A stretch of DNA of 48,727 nt, taken from the NCBI RefSeq assembly GCF_014648515.1, contig NZ_BMRG01000005.1, positions 94,359 through 143,085 of the forward strand. The letters run 5' to 3'. The stretch's first letter is position 1. Each line of letters opens with the position of its first letter. The stretch is from Saccharothrix coeruleofusca. Its GTDB lineage: Bacteria > Actinomycetota > Actinomycetes > Mycobacteriales > Pseudonocardiaceae. The position numbers and the translations under genes were made by a program. Under the pieces are notes generated by a model, which saw only the letters and a program-made list of their open reading frames with translations, searched no databases and had not been told where the DNA came from. Below, piece after piece: positions 25,856 through 34,414 of the stretch.

Positions 25856-27025
25856 TCAGGGCTGGGGGTGGTGGGCGGTGGCCGGGGTGGTGGTCAGGGC
25901 GGTGGCCAGGGCGGTGGCCACGGCCGTGCGGTCGACCTTGCCGGGGCCGCGCAGCGGCAGGCGCGGCAGGAACGCCACGGACTTGGGCGCGGCGGAGCGC
26001 CCCACCGCCGCCCGCACGGCCTCCCGCAGCCCGTCCGGGTCCGGCGGCGCGGCCGGGTCGGCGGGCACCACCGCGGCGGCGACCACCTGCCCCCACTCCG
26101 GGTGCGGCAACCCGACCACGCAGACCTCCAGCACCCCCGGCTGGGCGGTGAGCACCCGCTCCACCAGCACCGGCGGCACCTTCTCCCCGCCGGTGACGAT
26201 GACGTCGTCCGCGCGCCCCAACACCTCCAGCGCCCCGTCCGGGCCGAGCCTGCCCAGGTCACCGGTGCGGAACCACTCGCCGAACCGCTCCCCGCCCCGG
26301 TAGCCCAGCGCCAGCACCGGACCCGCCAGCTCGACCCGACCCCCGTCCAGGCGCACCCGGACACCGCCCAGCGGCACCCCGTCGTAGACGCAGCCGCCCG
26401 CCGTCTCGCTCATGCCGTACGTCGTCACGACGTTCACCCCGAGCCCGCGCGCCCGCGCCAGCAGCGAAGGCGGGGTGGCCGCGCCGCCGATGAGCACCGC
26501 GTCGAACCGCCGCAACGCCGCCAGACCCGGCCCGTCGGCGGCGACCAGCCGGGCGAGCTGGGTCGGCACGAGCGCGGTGTAGTGCCTGCCCGGCACGGCC
26601 AGCACCGGCCGCGCGGCGGCGGCGAACCCGGTGGCCCGGAAACCGGGGCTCAGGTCCATGACGCCCGGCTCGGTGCCCGCGACCAGCGAGCGGACCAGGA
26701 CCTGCACGCCCGCGATGTGGGTGGTGGGCAGCGCGAGCAGCCAGGTGCCGGGACCGCCCAGCCTGCGGTGGGTCAGCTCGGCCGAAGCCCGCAAGGCGTC
26801 GGCCGAGAGCAGGACCGCCTTGGCCTCCCCGGTGGAGCCGGAGGTCGGCACGGCCAAGGCGGCGTGCCGTTCCCACTCCCGGTCGCCGGTGGGCTCCCGG
26901 TCACCGGTGGGCTCCCGGTCGCCGGTGGGCGGCACCGCCCTGTCCGCCCGCGAGGGCGGGGCGGCCGTGAGGTCCACGACGGTGTGGCCCGCCAGGGCGG
27001 CGCGGAGGTCGTCGAGGGTCGCCAT
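25856..27025 (-). CDS. menE: o-Succinylbenzoate-CoA ligase
   Basis: The protein has 389 aa. It is an adenylate-forming ligase that activates o-succinylbenzoate to its CoA ester for MenB. The P-loop is PTSGSTGEAKAV; TTYGMSETAGGCVYDG, FRTGDLGRLGPDG and the catalytic lysine in LRGPGKVDRTAV complete the family set. The N-terminal domain is short, as in actinobacterial MenE. A threefold GDREPT repeat sits near residue 35-50. The ATG lies 5 nt after the menB stop. Confidence 0.94.
   Translation of the reverse strand: MATLDDLRAALAGHTVVDLTAAPPSRADRAVPPTGDREPTGDREPTGDREWERHAALAVPTSGSTGEAKAVLLSADALRASAELTHRRLGGPGTWLLALPTTHIAGVQVLVRSLVAGTEPGVMDLSPGFRATGFAAAARPVLAVPGRHYTALVPTQLARLVAADGPGLAALRRFDAVLIGGAATPPSLLARARGLGVNVVTTYGMSETAGGCVYDGVPLGGVRVRLDGGRVELAGPVLALGYRGGERFGEWFRTGDLGRLGPDGALEVLGRADDVIVTGGEKVPPVLVERVLTAQPGVLEVCVVGLPHPEWGQVVAAAVVPADPAAPPDPDGLREAVRAAVGRSAAPKSVAFLPRLPLRGPGKVDRTAVATALATALTTTPATAHHPQP
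26876..26929 (-). repeat. Three 18-bp in-frame repeats within menE
   Basis: Three units of CTCCCGGTCGCCGGTGGG (the middle one with one change) encode GDREPT in the MenE N-terminal region, before its P-loop. Such a microsatellite can change length without shifting the frame. Confidence 0.9.
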
Positions 27026-27030
27026 GGCGG

Positions 27031-27942
27031 TCAGTAGTGGTAGGGGTAGTTCGACCAGTCGGGAGCGCGCTTCTCCAGGAATGCGTCCCGCCCTTCGACC
27101 GCCTCGTCGGTCATGTACGCCAGCCGCGTTGTTTCGCCCGCGAACAACTGCTGGCCCACCAAACCGTCGTCGATCAGGTTGAAGGCGTACTTCAGCATTC
27201 GCTGCGCGGTCGGGGACTTGCCATTGATCTCCTTCGCCCACTGCAGGGCGGTCGATTCGAGTTCGGCGTGGGGCACGACCGCGTTCACCGCGCCCATGCG
27301 GTGCATTTCCTCCGCGCTGTAGGTCCGGCCGAGGAAGAAGATCTCCCTGGCGAACTTCTGCCCGACCTGCCGTGCCAGGTACGCGCTGCCGTAACCGCCG
27401 TCGAAGCTGCCCACGTCCGCGTCGGTCTGCTTGAACTTGGCGTGCTCCTCACTGGCCAGCGTGAGATCGCACACCACGTGCAGGCTGTGGCCGCCACCCG
27501 CCGCCCAGCCCGGCACCACGGCGATGACCACCTTCGGCATGAACCGGATCAGCCGCTGGCACTCCAGGATGTGCAGCCTGCCCGCCCGCGCCGGGTCGAT
27601 GGTGTCGGCCGTGTCGCCGGAGGCGTACTGGTAGCCGCTGCGACCGCGAATGCGCTGATCGCCGCCCGAGCAGAACGCCCAGCCGCCGTCCCGAGGGGAA
27701 GGGCCGTTGCCGGTCAGCAGCACGCACCCCACGTCGGAGCTCATCCGCGCGTGGTCCAGCGCGCGGTAGAGCTCGTCCACGGTGTGCGGGCGGAAGGCGT
27801 TGCGCACTTCGGGGCGGTTGAACGCGATGCGCACCGTGCCCTGGTCCACCGCCCGGTGGTAGGTGATGTCGGTGAAGTCGAAGCCCGCCACCGGCTGCCA
27901 CGCGGACGGGTCGAACAGCTCGGAAACTGCCTGGTCTGCCAC
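27031..27942 (-). CDS. menB: 1,4-dihydroxy-2-naphthoyl-CoA synthase
   Basis: The protein has 303 aa, a crotonase-fold enzyme that closes the second ring of menaquinone. Signature stretches are GGWAFCSGGDQRIRGRSGYQYA, VVPGWAAGGGHSLHVVCDLTLAS, and TDADVGSFDGGYGSAYLAR with the catalytic aspartate. The C-terminal ending RAPDWSNYPYHY is typical. The GTG start at 27942 has TATTGT 7 nt upstream on the minus strand and no ribosome-binding site, so the mRNA is probably leaderless. It heads menB-menE-menA. Confidence 0.97.
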   Translation of the reverse strand: MADQAVSELFDPSAWQPVAGFDFTDITYHRAVDQGTVRIAFNRPEVRNAFRPHTVDELYRALDHARMSSDVGCVLLTGNGPSPRDGGWAFCSGGDQRIRGRSGYQYASGDTADTIDPARAGRLHILECQRLIRFMPKVVIAVVPGWAAGGGHSLHVVCDLTLASEEHAKFKQTDADVGSFDGGYGSAYLARQVGQKFAREIFFLGRTYSAEEMHRMGAVNAVVPHAELESTALQWAKEINGKSPTAQRMLKYAFNLIDDGLVGQQLFAGETTRLAYMTDEAVEGRDAFLEKRAPDWSNYPYHY

Positions 27943-27949
27943 GGTACGG

Positions 27950-27955
27950 ACAATA
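27950..27955 (-). promoter_or_regulatory. -10 element of menB
   Basis: TATTGT on the minus strand lies 7 nt before the menB GTG, a leaderless arrangement. Confidence 0.5.
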
Positions 27956-28012
27956 TGCCCGCGAAGGCTTCGGAGCGGTCCGAGGGCGCTGTGTCGGTGT
28001 CATGAACCCATT

Positions 28013-28032
28013 CTTCGAACACCTGTTCGAAG
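28013..28032. promoter_or_regulatory. Consensus LexA/SOS box between menB and menD
   Basis: TTCGAACACCTGTTCGAA contains the actinobacterial LexA box TCGAAC-N4-GTTCGA exactly. The outer bases extend it to a perfect 9-bp inverted repeat with a 2-nt centre. It lies 70 bp from the menB start and 43 bp from the menD start. No DNA-repair gene is nearby. LexA binding is inferred from the motif alone. Confidence 0.7.
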
Positions 28033-28075
28033 GCGCAAGGGAAGTCACCTGGTCGTGTTGGGTGACAATGGCGAG

Positions 28076-29716
28076 GTGAACCCGTCCACCGCGCAGGCGA
28101 GGGTGCTCGTCGACGAGCTGATCCGCAACGACGTCAGGCACGTCGTGCTGAGCCCCGGATCGCGCAACGCCCCGCTGTCCTTCGCCCTGCACGAGGCCGC
28201 GGTCGCCGGACGGCTCACCCTGCACGTGCGCGTCGACGAGCGCAGCGCGGGCTTCCTGGCCCTCGGCCTGGCCAGGGGCAGCGGCCAGGTCACCGCCGTG
28301 ACCTGCACCTCCGGCACCGCCGTGGCCAACCTCCACCCCGCCGTGCTGGAGGCGAGGCACGCGGGCGTCCCGCTCATCGCGCTCACCGCCGACCGCCCCG
28401 TCGAGCTGCACCGCACCGGCGCCAGCCAGACCGTGGACCAGCACGGCATCTTCGGCGTGGACACCCTCGACCTGCCCGTCGCCGAGCGCCGCGCGGGCCA
28501 GAACGCGCTGTGGCGCTCCCTGGTCTGCCGCGCCGTCGCCGCCGCCCGCGAGAACGCCCCGGTGCACGTCAACGTGCCGCTGAGGGAGCCGCTGGTGCCC
28601 GAACCCGGCGACTGGGTGGAACCGCTGGAGGGCCGCCCGTTCGGGATGCCCTGGACGCGCGTGGCCACCCGCGCCACCTCCTCGCTGCACCCCGCCGACC
28701 ACCTCGGCCCGCGCACCCTGGTCGTGCTGGGCGACACCGACGACCGCGAGGTGGCCGAGCTGGCCGAGCGGGCGGGCTGGCCGGTGGTGGCGGAGCCGAC
28801 CGCCGCCGTCCGCGGCCTCGCGCACGGCTCGCTGCTGCTCAACGCGGGCGAGCTGCCGGAAAGGCTCAAGCCCGACGCCGTGGTGGTGGTGGGCCGCGCC
28901 ACCCTCTCCAGGGGCGTGCAGCGCCTGATCGCCGCCACCCCCGTGGTGCACGTCATCTCCCAGGACCCGAACTGGCCGGACCCGCAGTTCGCCGCCACGC
29001 ACGCCTCCACCGCGCTCGCGCTGGGCGAGCACGAGGTGGACCCGGACTGGCTGGCGGGCTGGCGGCTGGCCGAGAAGACCGCCGTCGCCGCGGTGGCCGA
29101 CCTGCTGGCCGAGCGGTCGTGGCCGACCGGCCTGCACGTGGCCCGCGACCTGGTGGCGCTCCTGCGGCCGGGCACCAACCTGTTCGTCGGCTCCTCGAAC
29201 CCCATCCGGGACGTCGACCTCGCCGCCACGGCCGGGCCGCACCTGAGGACCTACGCCAACCGCGGCACCGCGGGCATCGACGGCAGCGTCTCCACCGCCG
29301 TGGGCATCGCGCTGACCGCGGGCCCGACCTGCGCGCTGATCGGCGACCTGACGTTCCTGCACGACACCAACGGTCTGCTCATCGGCCCCGACGAGCCGCG
29401 CCCCGACCTGACCGTGGTGGTGCTCAATGACGACGGCGGCGGCATCTTCGCGCTGCTGGAGCAGGGCGGCCCCGAGCACGCCGCGAGCTTCGAGCGCGTC
29501 TTCGGCACCCCCCACGGCGTCGACCTGGCCGCCTTGTGCGCCGCGCACCACGTGCCGCACGCGCTGGTCGACAACGCCGCCGCATTGGGGCGCGAACTCG
29601 CGCACGCGGGCGGAATCAAGGTCGTGGAAATTCGGGCGGAACGTACCGGATTGCGCGATCTCCACGCGCGGTTGAAGTCGGTCGTGTCAAGCGCTTTGTC
29701 GGCCGCGTTCCAATAA
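28076..29716 (+). CDS. menD: 2-succinyl-5-enolpyruvyl-6-hydroxy-3-cyclohexene-1-carboxylate synthase
   Basis: The protein has 546 aa. This ThDP enzyme joins isochorismate and 2-oxoglutarate in menaquinone synthesis. The N-terminus (NPSTAQARVLVDELIRNDVRHVVLSPGSRNAPLS, in parts), the catalytic glutamate in RVDERSAGFLALGLAR, and the ThDP/Mg motif GDLTFLHDTNGL with NDDGGGIF are all present. GTG 28076 gives the usual start; GTG 28055, with AAGGGAAG upstream, is an alternative. It is divergent from menB across 133 bp containing the SOS box. menC and menH, which act on its product, are not in the window. Confidence 0.95.
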   Translation: MNPSTAQARVLVDELIRNDVRHVVLSPGSRNAPLSFALHEAAVAGRLTLHVRVDERSAGFLALGLARGSGQVTAVTCTSGTAVANLHPAVLEARHAGVPLIALTADRPVELHRTGASQTVDQHGIFGVDTLDLPVAERRAGQNALWRSLVCRAVAAARENAPVHVNVPLREPLVPEPGDWVEPLEGRPFGMPWTRVATRATSSLHPADHLGPRTLVVLGDTDDREVAELAERAGWPVVAEPTAAVRGLAHGSLLLNAGELPERLKPDAVVVVGRATLSRGVQRLIAATPVVHVISQDPNWPDPQFAATHASTALALGEHEVDPDWLAGWRLAEKTAVAAVADLLAERSWPTGLHVARDLVALLRPGTNLFVGSSNPIRDVDLAATAGPHLRTYANRGTAGIDGSVSTAVGIALTAGPTCALIGDLTFLHDTNGLLIGPDEPRPDLTVVVLNDDGGGIFALLEQGGPEHAASFERVFGTPHGVDLAALCAAHHVPHALVDNAAALGRELAHAGGIKVVEIRAERTGLRDLHARLKSVVSSALSAAFQ

Positions 29717-29760
29717 CCAGGAACCTACTGACGGGGGTACAGCGCCGCGCATTCCGTGGT

Positions 29761-29766
29761 TAGCGT
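29761..29766 (+). promoter_or_regulatory. -10 element of the M1 peptidase gene
   Basis: TAGCGT lies 6 nt before the ATG with no ribosome-binding site, suggesting a leaderless transcript. Confidence 0.5.
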
Positions 29767-29772
29767 CCCCCC

Positions 29773-31266
29773 ATGTCCCTGAGAGCGAAGCTCACGACCG
29801 GCACCGCCGCCGCGGCATCCCTGCTGCTGCTCGCCGGCACCGCCGCAGCCAAGCAGCCCGGAGCGCCGGGGATCGGCGACCCGTACTACCCGAACGCGGG
29901 CAACGGCGGGTACGACGTGTCCCACTACGACATCCGGCTGAACTACCAGCCCGCCACCGACAACCTGTCCGGCACGACCACGATCCTGGCCAGGAGCACC
30001 CAGGACCTGAACCGGTTCAACCTGGACTTCGTGCTCAAGGCCAGCTCGGTGCGGGTCAACAACAAGGTCGCCTCCTTCACCCAGGCCGACGGCGAGCTGG
30101 TCGTCGACCCGAAGGGCACGCTGCGCGAGGGCAGCGACCTGACGATCGTGGTGACCTACTCCGACGTCCCGTCGAGCCGCTCGCTGGGCGGCTTCACCGC
30201 TTGGAAGCGCATCCCGGACGGCGCGCTGGCCATCGACGAGCCCGACATCGCGCCGTGGTGGTTCCCGAGCAACAACCACCCGACCGACAAGGCCACCTTC
30301 GACGTGTCGGTGGCCGTGCCGGACGGCGTGGAGGTGCTGTCCAACGGCATCTTCAACGGCACCACCAAGCAGATCAACGGCTGGACCCGCTGGTGGTGGC
30401 GCAGCCTGAAGCCGCAGACCACCTACCTGGCGTTCATCGCGATCGGCCAGTTCGAGATCCGGCGCTCCACCGCGCCCAACGGGCAGCCGGTGATCAACGC
30501 CTACTCCGAGCGGCTGGGCGAGGACGCCGGAGCGGCCAAGGCCAGCGTCGAGCGCACGTCCGAGGTGGTGGAGTTCCTGGAGGAGAAGTTCGGGCCCTAC
30601 CCGTTCGAGGCGCAGGGCGGCGTGGTCACGCCGGGCATCGGCTTCGCGCTGGAGAACCAGACCCGCTCCACCTACGATCCCGCGTTCTTCCGGCGCGGCA
30701 CGAACACCTACGTCGTGGCGCACGAGAACGCGCACCAGTGGTTCGGCGACTCGGTGTCGGTGCACGGATGGAAGGACATCTGGCTCAACGAGGGCTTCGC
30801 CAGCTACGCGGAATTCCTGTGGTCGGAGCACGTCGGTGAGGGCACCGCGCAGGAGAACGCCGAGTTCATCTACGACCTCTACGCCGCGGATCACCCGTTC
30901 TGGACCGTCCTGCCGGGCGACCCCGGTCCGGAGAACCAGTTCGACGGCGCGGTGTACGACCGGGGCGCGCTGGCCGTGCACGCGCTGCGCGTGGCCGTGG
31001 GCGACGAGGACTTCTTCTCGATCCTGAAGGGCTGGACCGCCCACAAGCGGTACGGCAACGCCAGCGTCGAGGAGTTCATCGCGTTCGCCGAGAAGGTGTC
31101 CGGGGAGCAGTTGGACGAGCTGTTCAAGACCTGGCTGTTCACCCCGAGCAAGCCCGCCGCCGCGCCGGGGCGCGACGGTGAGTTCTCCGCGCGGGCCGCG
31201 GTGGCCGAGCCCAAGTCGCGGCAGAAGATCAAGGAGACCCACGAGCTGCTGGCCGCGGGTCACTGA
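29773..31266 (+). CDS. Secreted M1-family metallopeptidase (aminopeptidase N-like)
   Basis: The protein has 497 aa. A Sec signal peptide covers residues 1-26 (cleavage near GTAAAKQ). The M1 beta domain (about 45-230) precedes the catalytic domain with zinc motif H317-ENAH-321 and third ligand E340 (LNEGFASYAEF). The exopeptidase GAMEN motif is diverged (GIGFALENQT). It lacks the long C-terminal helical domain of full aminopeptidase N, as in secreted actinobacterial M1 enzymes. A 19-bp hairpin ends the unit. Confidence 0.93.
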   Translation: MSLRAKLTTGTAAAASLLLLAGTAAAKQPGAPGIGDPYYPNAGNGGYDVSHYDIRLNYQPATDNLSGTTTILARSTQDLNRFNLDFVLKASSVRVNNKVASFTQADGELVVDPKGTLREGSDLTIVVTYSDVPSSRSLGGFTAWKRIPDGALAIDEPDIAPWWFPSNNHPTDKATFDVSVAVPDGVEVLSNGIFNGTTKQINGWTRWWWRSLKPQTTYLAFIAIGQFEIRRSTAPNGQPVINAYSERLGEDAGAAKASVERTSEVVEFLEEKFGPYPFEAQGGVVTPGIGFALENQTRSTYDPAFFRRGTNTYVVAHENAHQWFGDSVSVHGWKDIWLNEGFASYAEFLWSEHVGEGTAQENAEFIYDLYAADHPFWTVLPGDPGPENQFDGAVYDRGALAVHALRVAVGDEDFFSILKGWTAHKRYGNASVEEFIAFAEKVSGEQLDELFKTWLFTPSKPAAAPGRDGEFSARAAVAEPKSRQKIKETHELLAAGH

Positions 31267-31272
31267 GCGACT

Positions 31273-31312
31273 GCACGGGGGCCACTTCGCCGCGGCGAAG
31301 TGGCCCCCGTGC
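31273..31312. terminator. 19-bp perfect stem terminator
   Basis: GCACGGGGGCCACTTCGCC pairs without mismatch with its complement at 31294-31312 across only 2 nt, then CCTTTG follows. It lies between the convergent M1 peptidase and small-protein genes and can act on both strands. Confidence 0.85.
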
Positions 31313-31322
31313 CCTTTGCGGC

Positions 31323-31529
31323 TCAGCTGCTCCGCATGGTGCGCAGTGCCTGCTGCGCCGTGCGGACCAGGTCTTCCAGTGCGTCCTCGGTGAAGAGCAC
31401 TTCCAGCGCGAACGACTGCTCGGAGCCGAACCGGACCTGCGCCCGGCTGTCGCCGACGTCGCAGGTGATCGGGCAGCTCCCGGTCACCGACACCCACGCC
31501 TCGACGCTGGTCCCGTTGCTCTTGATCAC
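31323..31529 (-). CDS. Hypothetical small acidic protein
   Basis: The protein has 68 aa. Short beta-like N-terminus (VEAWVSVTGSCPITCDVGD, two cysteines) and a C-terminal helix (EDALEDLVRTAQQALRTM). GAGGAG lies 6 nt before the GTG start, and a strong terminator follows the gene, which supports it being real. It is divergent from the broken XRE regulator. Small proteins of this kind often accompany XRE/DUF397 genes in Pseudonocardiales, but I cannot name the family. Confidence 0.65.
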   Translation of the reverse strand: MIKSNGTSVEAWVSVTGSCPITCDVGDSRAQVRFGSEQSFALEVLFTEDALEDLVRTAQQALRTMRSS

Positions 31530-31716
31530 GTTCGACTCCTCGGCGTCCGGAGCCCTCGCCAGGTCCGGATGGCGGGTGACTATGCTCCACCTGCTGTAGT
31601 TGATCGGCTACCGAATGGCAGATGGGCGAAGCCTAAGAGGAAACTTCTCTTTGAGGCAGCCGCCAGATCGAGTGGATCACTTCCCGCAGCACGCGACCAC
31701 GTGGAGGCTTCGACTC

Positions 31717-32443
31717 ATGGGCGCTCGGCAGACCTTGGAGCGACGACAGCGCGGCTTGTCGCTCAAGCGCTACCGGAGCCTCAAGGGCGTCTCGCAAGCC
31801 GAAGTGGGGGCGACGATCGGCCGCAGCGACTCGCGGATCAGCAAGGTCGAAGACGGCGTCGCCACGCTCAGCGCCGACGAGTTGTCGCGCGTCATGGACT
31901 ACCTCGACGTGCCCGACGCCGAGCGCGCGACCATCCTGGAACTCGGCGCACGAGCGCGGAAGCGCTTGCGCCGCAGCGCGGCCGATCCGCAGCCCTGCAC
32001 CGACACGCTGCCCGGCTCGTTCCAACGGCTCGCGGACCTGGAAGCGGACGCGGTGGCGATCCGCTCGTACGAGCCGGGTGTAGTGCCGGACTCCTCCAGT
32101 CCCCCGGCTGCATCCGGTCCATCATGGCCGGCGGCGCGGGTGTGTTCTGGGAGTCGGAGGTCGAGACGCGAGATCGGTGTGCGTTCCGCGGGGAGCGCCA
32201 AACCCGAGTGCTGGGTGCCGACGAACCCAAGCGGTTGGAGTTCGTCACGGCGGGTTGACCGTGCTGGATTTCGGTGGCACCGCACCCGATGTCGCCTTCG
32301 CCCCGACCACCTACGGACCGTCGACCTACTTCGACGACAAGGCCGACACGGCGACCCTGTCGCGGGCTTTCAAGAAGGTCCAGGGGCTCGCCCGCGACCA
32401 CGAGGCTTCACTCGACCTCATTCGAGGCAAACCGGAGGGCTGA
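31717..32443 (+). pseudogene. Broken XRE-family regulator with DUF5753 domain
   Basis: From ATG 31717 (GGAGG 9 nt upstream) an intact helix-turn-helix is read (LKRYRSLKGVSQAEVGATIGRS), then the DUF5753 start (LADLEADAVAIRSYEPGVVP). At about 32089 one G is missing: the expected GLLQSPGCIR continues only in another frame, as far as KRLEFVTAG and a stop at 32256. The C-terminal DUF5753 part (LTVLDFGGTAPDVAFA to LDLIRGKPEG, 32260-32443) resumes in a further frame, with the middle of the domain missing. A one-base deletion plus an internal deletion is the simplest reading. A shortened DNA-binding protein could still be made. Confidence 0.85.
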
Positions 32444-32446
32444 TCG

Positions 32447-32632
32447 ATGAACGACACCGGTTGGTTCAAGAGCAGCCGCAGCAACGCGGGCGGTGATCAG
32501 TGCGTGGAGTGCCGGATCGTCGCCGGACACGGCGTGGGCGTGCGGGATTCGAAGAACCCCGGCGGTGGTGTGCTCCGGGTGGGTCCGGTGGCGTGGTCGT
32601 CTTTCGTCACCGCCCTGAAGAACGGGCGGTGA
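32447..32632 (+). CDS. DUF397 protein
   Basis: The protein has 61 aa. WFKSSRSNAGGDQCVECR, VGVRDSKNPGGGVLRV and a final WSSFVTALKNG match DUF397, the small partner usually encoded next to XRE/DUF5753 regulators in actinobacteria. GGAGGG precedes its ATG, which lies 3 nt after the end of the pseudogene. It is intact although its regulator is broken. It ends 7 nt from the facing menF stop. Confidence 0.93.
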   Translation: MNDTGWFKSSRSNAGGDQCVECRIVAGHGVGVRDSKNPGGGVLRVGPVAWSSFVTALKNGR

Positions 32633-32639
32633 CCGGGGC

Positions 32640-33872
32640 TCACACGCCTTCCAGGGCCTCCCGGACCGGCAGCATCTTGGCGTGCGCCTCGCGCACCTCG
32701 GTGTCCGGGTCGGACTCGGCCACCAGGCCGCAGCCCGCGAACAGCCGCGCGGTGCGGCCGTCGACCTGGGCGCAGCGCAGCGCGATGCCGAGTTCGCCGT
32801 CGCCGTTGCCGTCGATCCAGCCGACCGGGCCCGCGTAGCGGCCTCGATCCATGCCCTCCAGGGCGCGGATCAGCGCCACGGCTTCGGCGCGCGGTGTGCC
32901 GCCGACGGCGGCCGTGGGGTGCAGCGCCTCGCCCAGGCGCAGCAGCGACGGGTCGCCGCGCAGCGTGCCGATCACGTCGCTGGACAGGTGCGACACGTTC
33001 GGCAGCCGCAGCACCGACGGGCCGTCGACCGACATGGTGGTGCAGAACGGGCTCAGCGTGTCCACCAGCGACGCCACCGCGTACTCGTGCTCGTCGCGGT
33101 TCTTGCCCGACGACAGCAGCGCCCGCGCCAGTTCGTCGTCGCCCACGCCGTCGTGCGGCCAGGTGGTGCCCGCCAGCACGCGCGAGTCGACCATCGGGCC
33201 GGTGCGCCGCAGCAGCAGTTCCGGGGTGGCCCCGATCAGCCCGTCCACCGCGTACACCCAGCACTCCGGGTACCGCCTGGCCAGGCCGTTGAGCACGAAC
33301 CGGTGGTCGATGGCGGTGTCGGCCACGGCCAGCAGGTCGTGCGCCAGCACCACTTTGGCCAGTTCGCCCGCGCGCATCCGGGCCACCGCTTCGCGGACCG
33401 CTTCCCGGTAGGCGGTCACCGGCAGCTGCCCGTCGGCGTAGCGGACGGTGGAGGGGCGCGTGACGGGCGACACCACCGGCGTCTCCTCGCCCTCGCCGAT
33501 GGTGGTCACCCAGGCGCGGCCGTCGCGGCGGCCGACCACCACTCGCGGCACCACCAGCACCGAGCGCCCCGGCTCGTCGGCGAAGGCCATGCTGGCGAAC
33601 GCGACCGGCCCGCTGCCCGGCACGCCCAGCTCGTCGGTGACGTCCAGCTCGGCGGTGAACTCCCGCCACCAGCGGTCGGCCTCGGCGAACCGGTCGGGGC
33701 CGGAGACCTCGAACCGCGCCGCCTCTCCCCAGCCGACCAGCCCTTCGCCGTCGCGGACCCAGGCCAGCGCGCGTTGCGGGTCGGGCAGCCTGCGCAGCAG
33801 GCCGCCGCCCGTGACCGGTCGGGTGCGCACGCGCAGCCGCTGGCGAATCCGGGAGGCAGGAGCTGAGGTCAC
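32640..33872 (-). CDS. menF: Isochorismate synthase
   Basis: The protein has 410 aa of the chorismate-utilising enzyme family. It converts chorismate to isochorismate, the MenD substrate. Signature stretches are GELAKVVLAHDL, AGTTWPHDG, SSGKNRDEHEYAV, LHPTAAVGGTPRAEA and the C-terminal GWIDGNGDGELGIALRCA. It lacks the lyase residues typical of salicylate synthases only by inference. An EntC-like siderophore role is possible, but five menaquinone genes in the window favour MenF. The GTG start faces the DUF3592-like gene 62 bp away. Confidence 0.9.
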   Translation of the reverse strand: MTSAPASRIRQRLRVRTRPVTGGGLLRRLPDPQRALAWVRDGEGLVGWGEAARFEVSGPDRFAEADRWWREFTAELDVTDELGVPGSGPVAFASMAFADEPGRSVLVVPRVVVGRRDGRAWVTTIGEGEETPVVSPVTRPSTVRYADGQLPVTAYREAVREAVARMRAGELAKVVLAHDLLAVADTAIDHRFVLNGLARRYPECWVYAVDGLIGATPELLLRRTGPMVDSRVLAGTTWPHDGVGDDELARALLSSGKNRDEHEYAVASLVDTLSPFCTTMSVDGPSVLRLPNVSHLSSDVIGTLRGDPSLLRLGEALHPTAAVGGTPRAEAVALIRALEGMDRGRYAGPVGWIDGNGDGELGIALRCAQVDGRTARLFAGCGLVAESDPDTEVREAHAKMLPVREALEGV

Positions 33873-33920
33873 GGGTCGAGGGTATGGAGTCGAGGCTGAG
33901 ATTCCGCCGCCGGCCAGCCC

Positions 33921-33926
33921 TAGACT
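33921..33926 (+). promoter_or_regulatory. -10 element of the DUF3592-like gene
   Basis: TAGACT lies 8 nt before GTG 33935 and supports this start over the in-frame ATG at 33884. Confidence 0.5.
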
Positions 33927-33934
33927 CCTCAGTT

Positions 33935-34372
33935 GTGGTGGACAACGCAGTGCGGACCGGGGTGGCCGGGCGGGTGCGTCGGCTGGCCGCTCGGGCGCTG
34001 CTGGTCGTCGGCGGGGTGATCACGCTCGTCGGCGTGCTGCTGCTGGTGGCCTGCTGGCGGGACGACCAGGCCATCGAGGCGCGGCTGGGCCGGGCCACCG
34101 CGGAGGTGGTGTCGGTCTCGCTGCAGCGCACGGTGGTGCGCTTCGCCACGCCGGACGGCGCGGTGCACAGCCCGTCGCAGGGCGTGCTCTACCCGGAGGG
34201 GTTGGCTCCGGGACAGCTGGTGCGCATCGAGTACGACACCGACAACACCGAGTTGGCGCGGGTGGCGGGCCGCACGGCGCGGTTGGCGCTGCTGCCGGTG
34301 GGGACGTTCCTGCTGGCGGTGTGGGCGGTGCTGGGGCCGCTGGTGTGGTGGCTCCGCCGACGTCCTTTGTGA
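33935..34372 (+). CDS. DUF3592-like membrane protein
   Basis: The protein has 145 aa. Two transmembrane helices (LLVVGGVITLVGVLLLVACW and LALLPVGTFLLAVWAVLGPLVWW) flank an extracytoplasmic beta domain (TAEVVSVSLQRTVVRFATPDG, GQLVRIEYDTDN), the DUF3592 layout. The function of the family is unknown. GTG 33935 is preferred because ATG 33884 would leave only 11 bp to the divergent menF start and precedes a TAGACT promoter element. It ends 42 nt before paaA. Confidence 0.8.
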   Translation: MVDNAVRTGVAGRVRRLAARALLVVGGVITLVGVLLLVACWRDDQAIEARLGRATAEVVSVSLQRTVVRFATPDGAVHSPSQGVLYPEGLAPGQLVRIEYDTDNTELARVAGRTARLALLPVGTFLLAVWAVLGPLVWWLRRRPL

Positions 34373-34401
34373 CAGTTATCCCGCGAACGGCGTCTCGGGT
34401 G

Positions 34402-34407
34402 TAACAT
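34402..34407 (+). promoter_or_regulatory. -10 element of the paa operon
   Basis: TAACAT lies 7 nt before the paaA ATG, with no ribosome-binding site, indicating a leaderless operon transcript. Confidence 0.55.
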
Positions 34408-34414
34408 CGGCCTC

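Noticed and set aside
27449-29665. Minus-strand open frame of 738 codons
   Set aside because: Antisense to menD and out of frame with menB.
34367-34380. Rex site before paaA (TTGTGACAGTTATC)
   Set aside because: The second half-site is missing.
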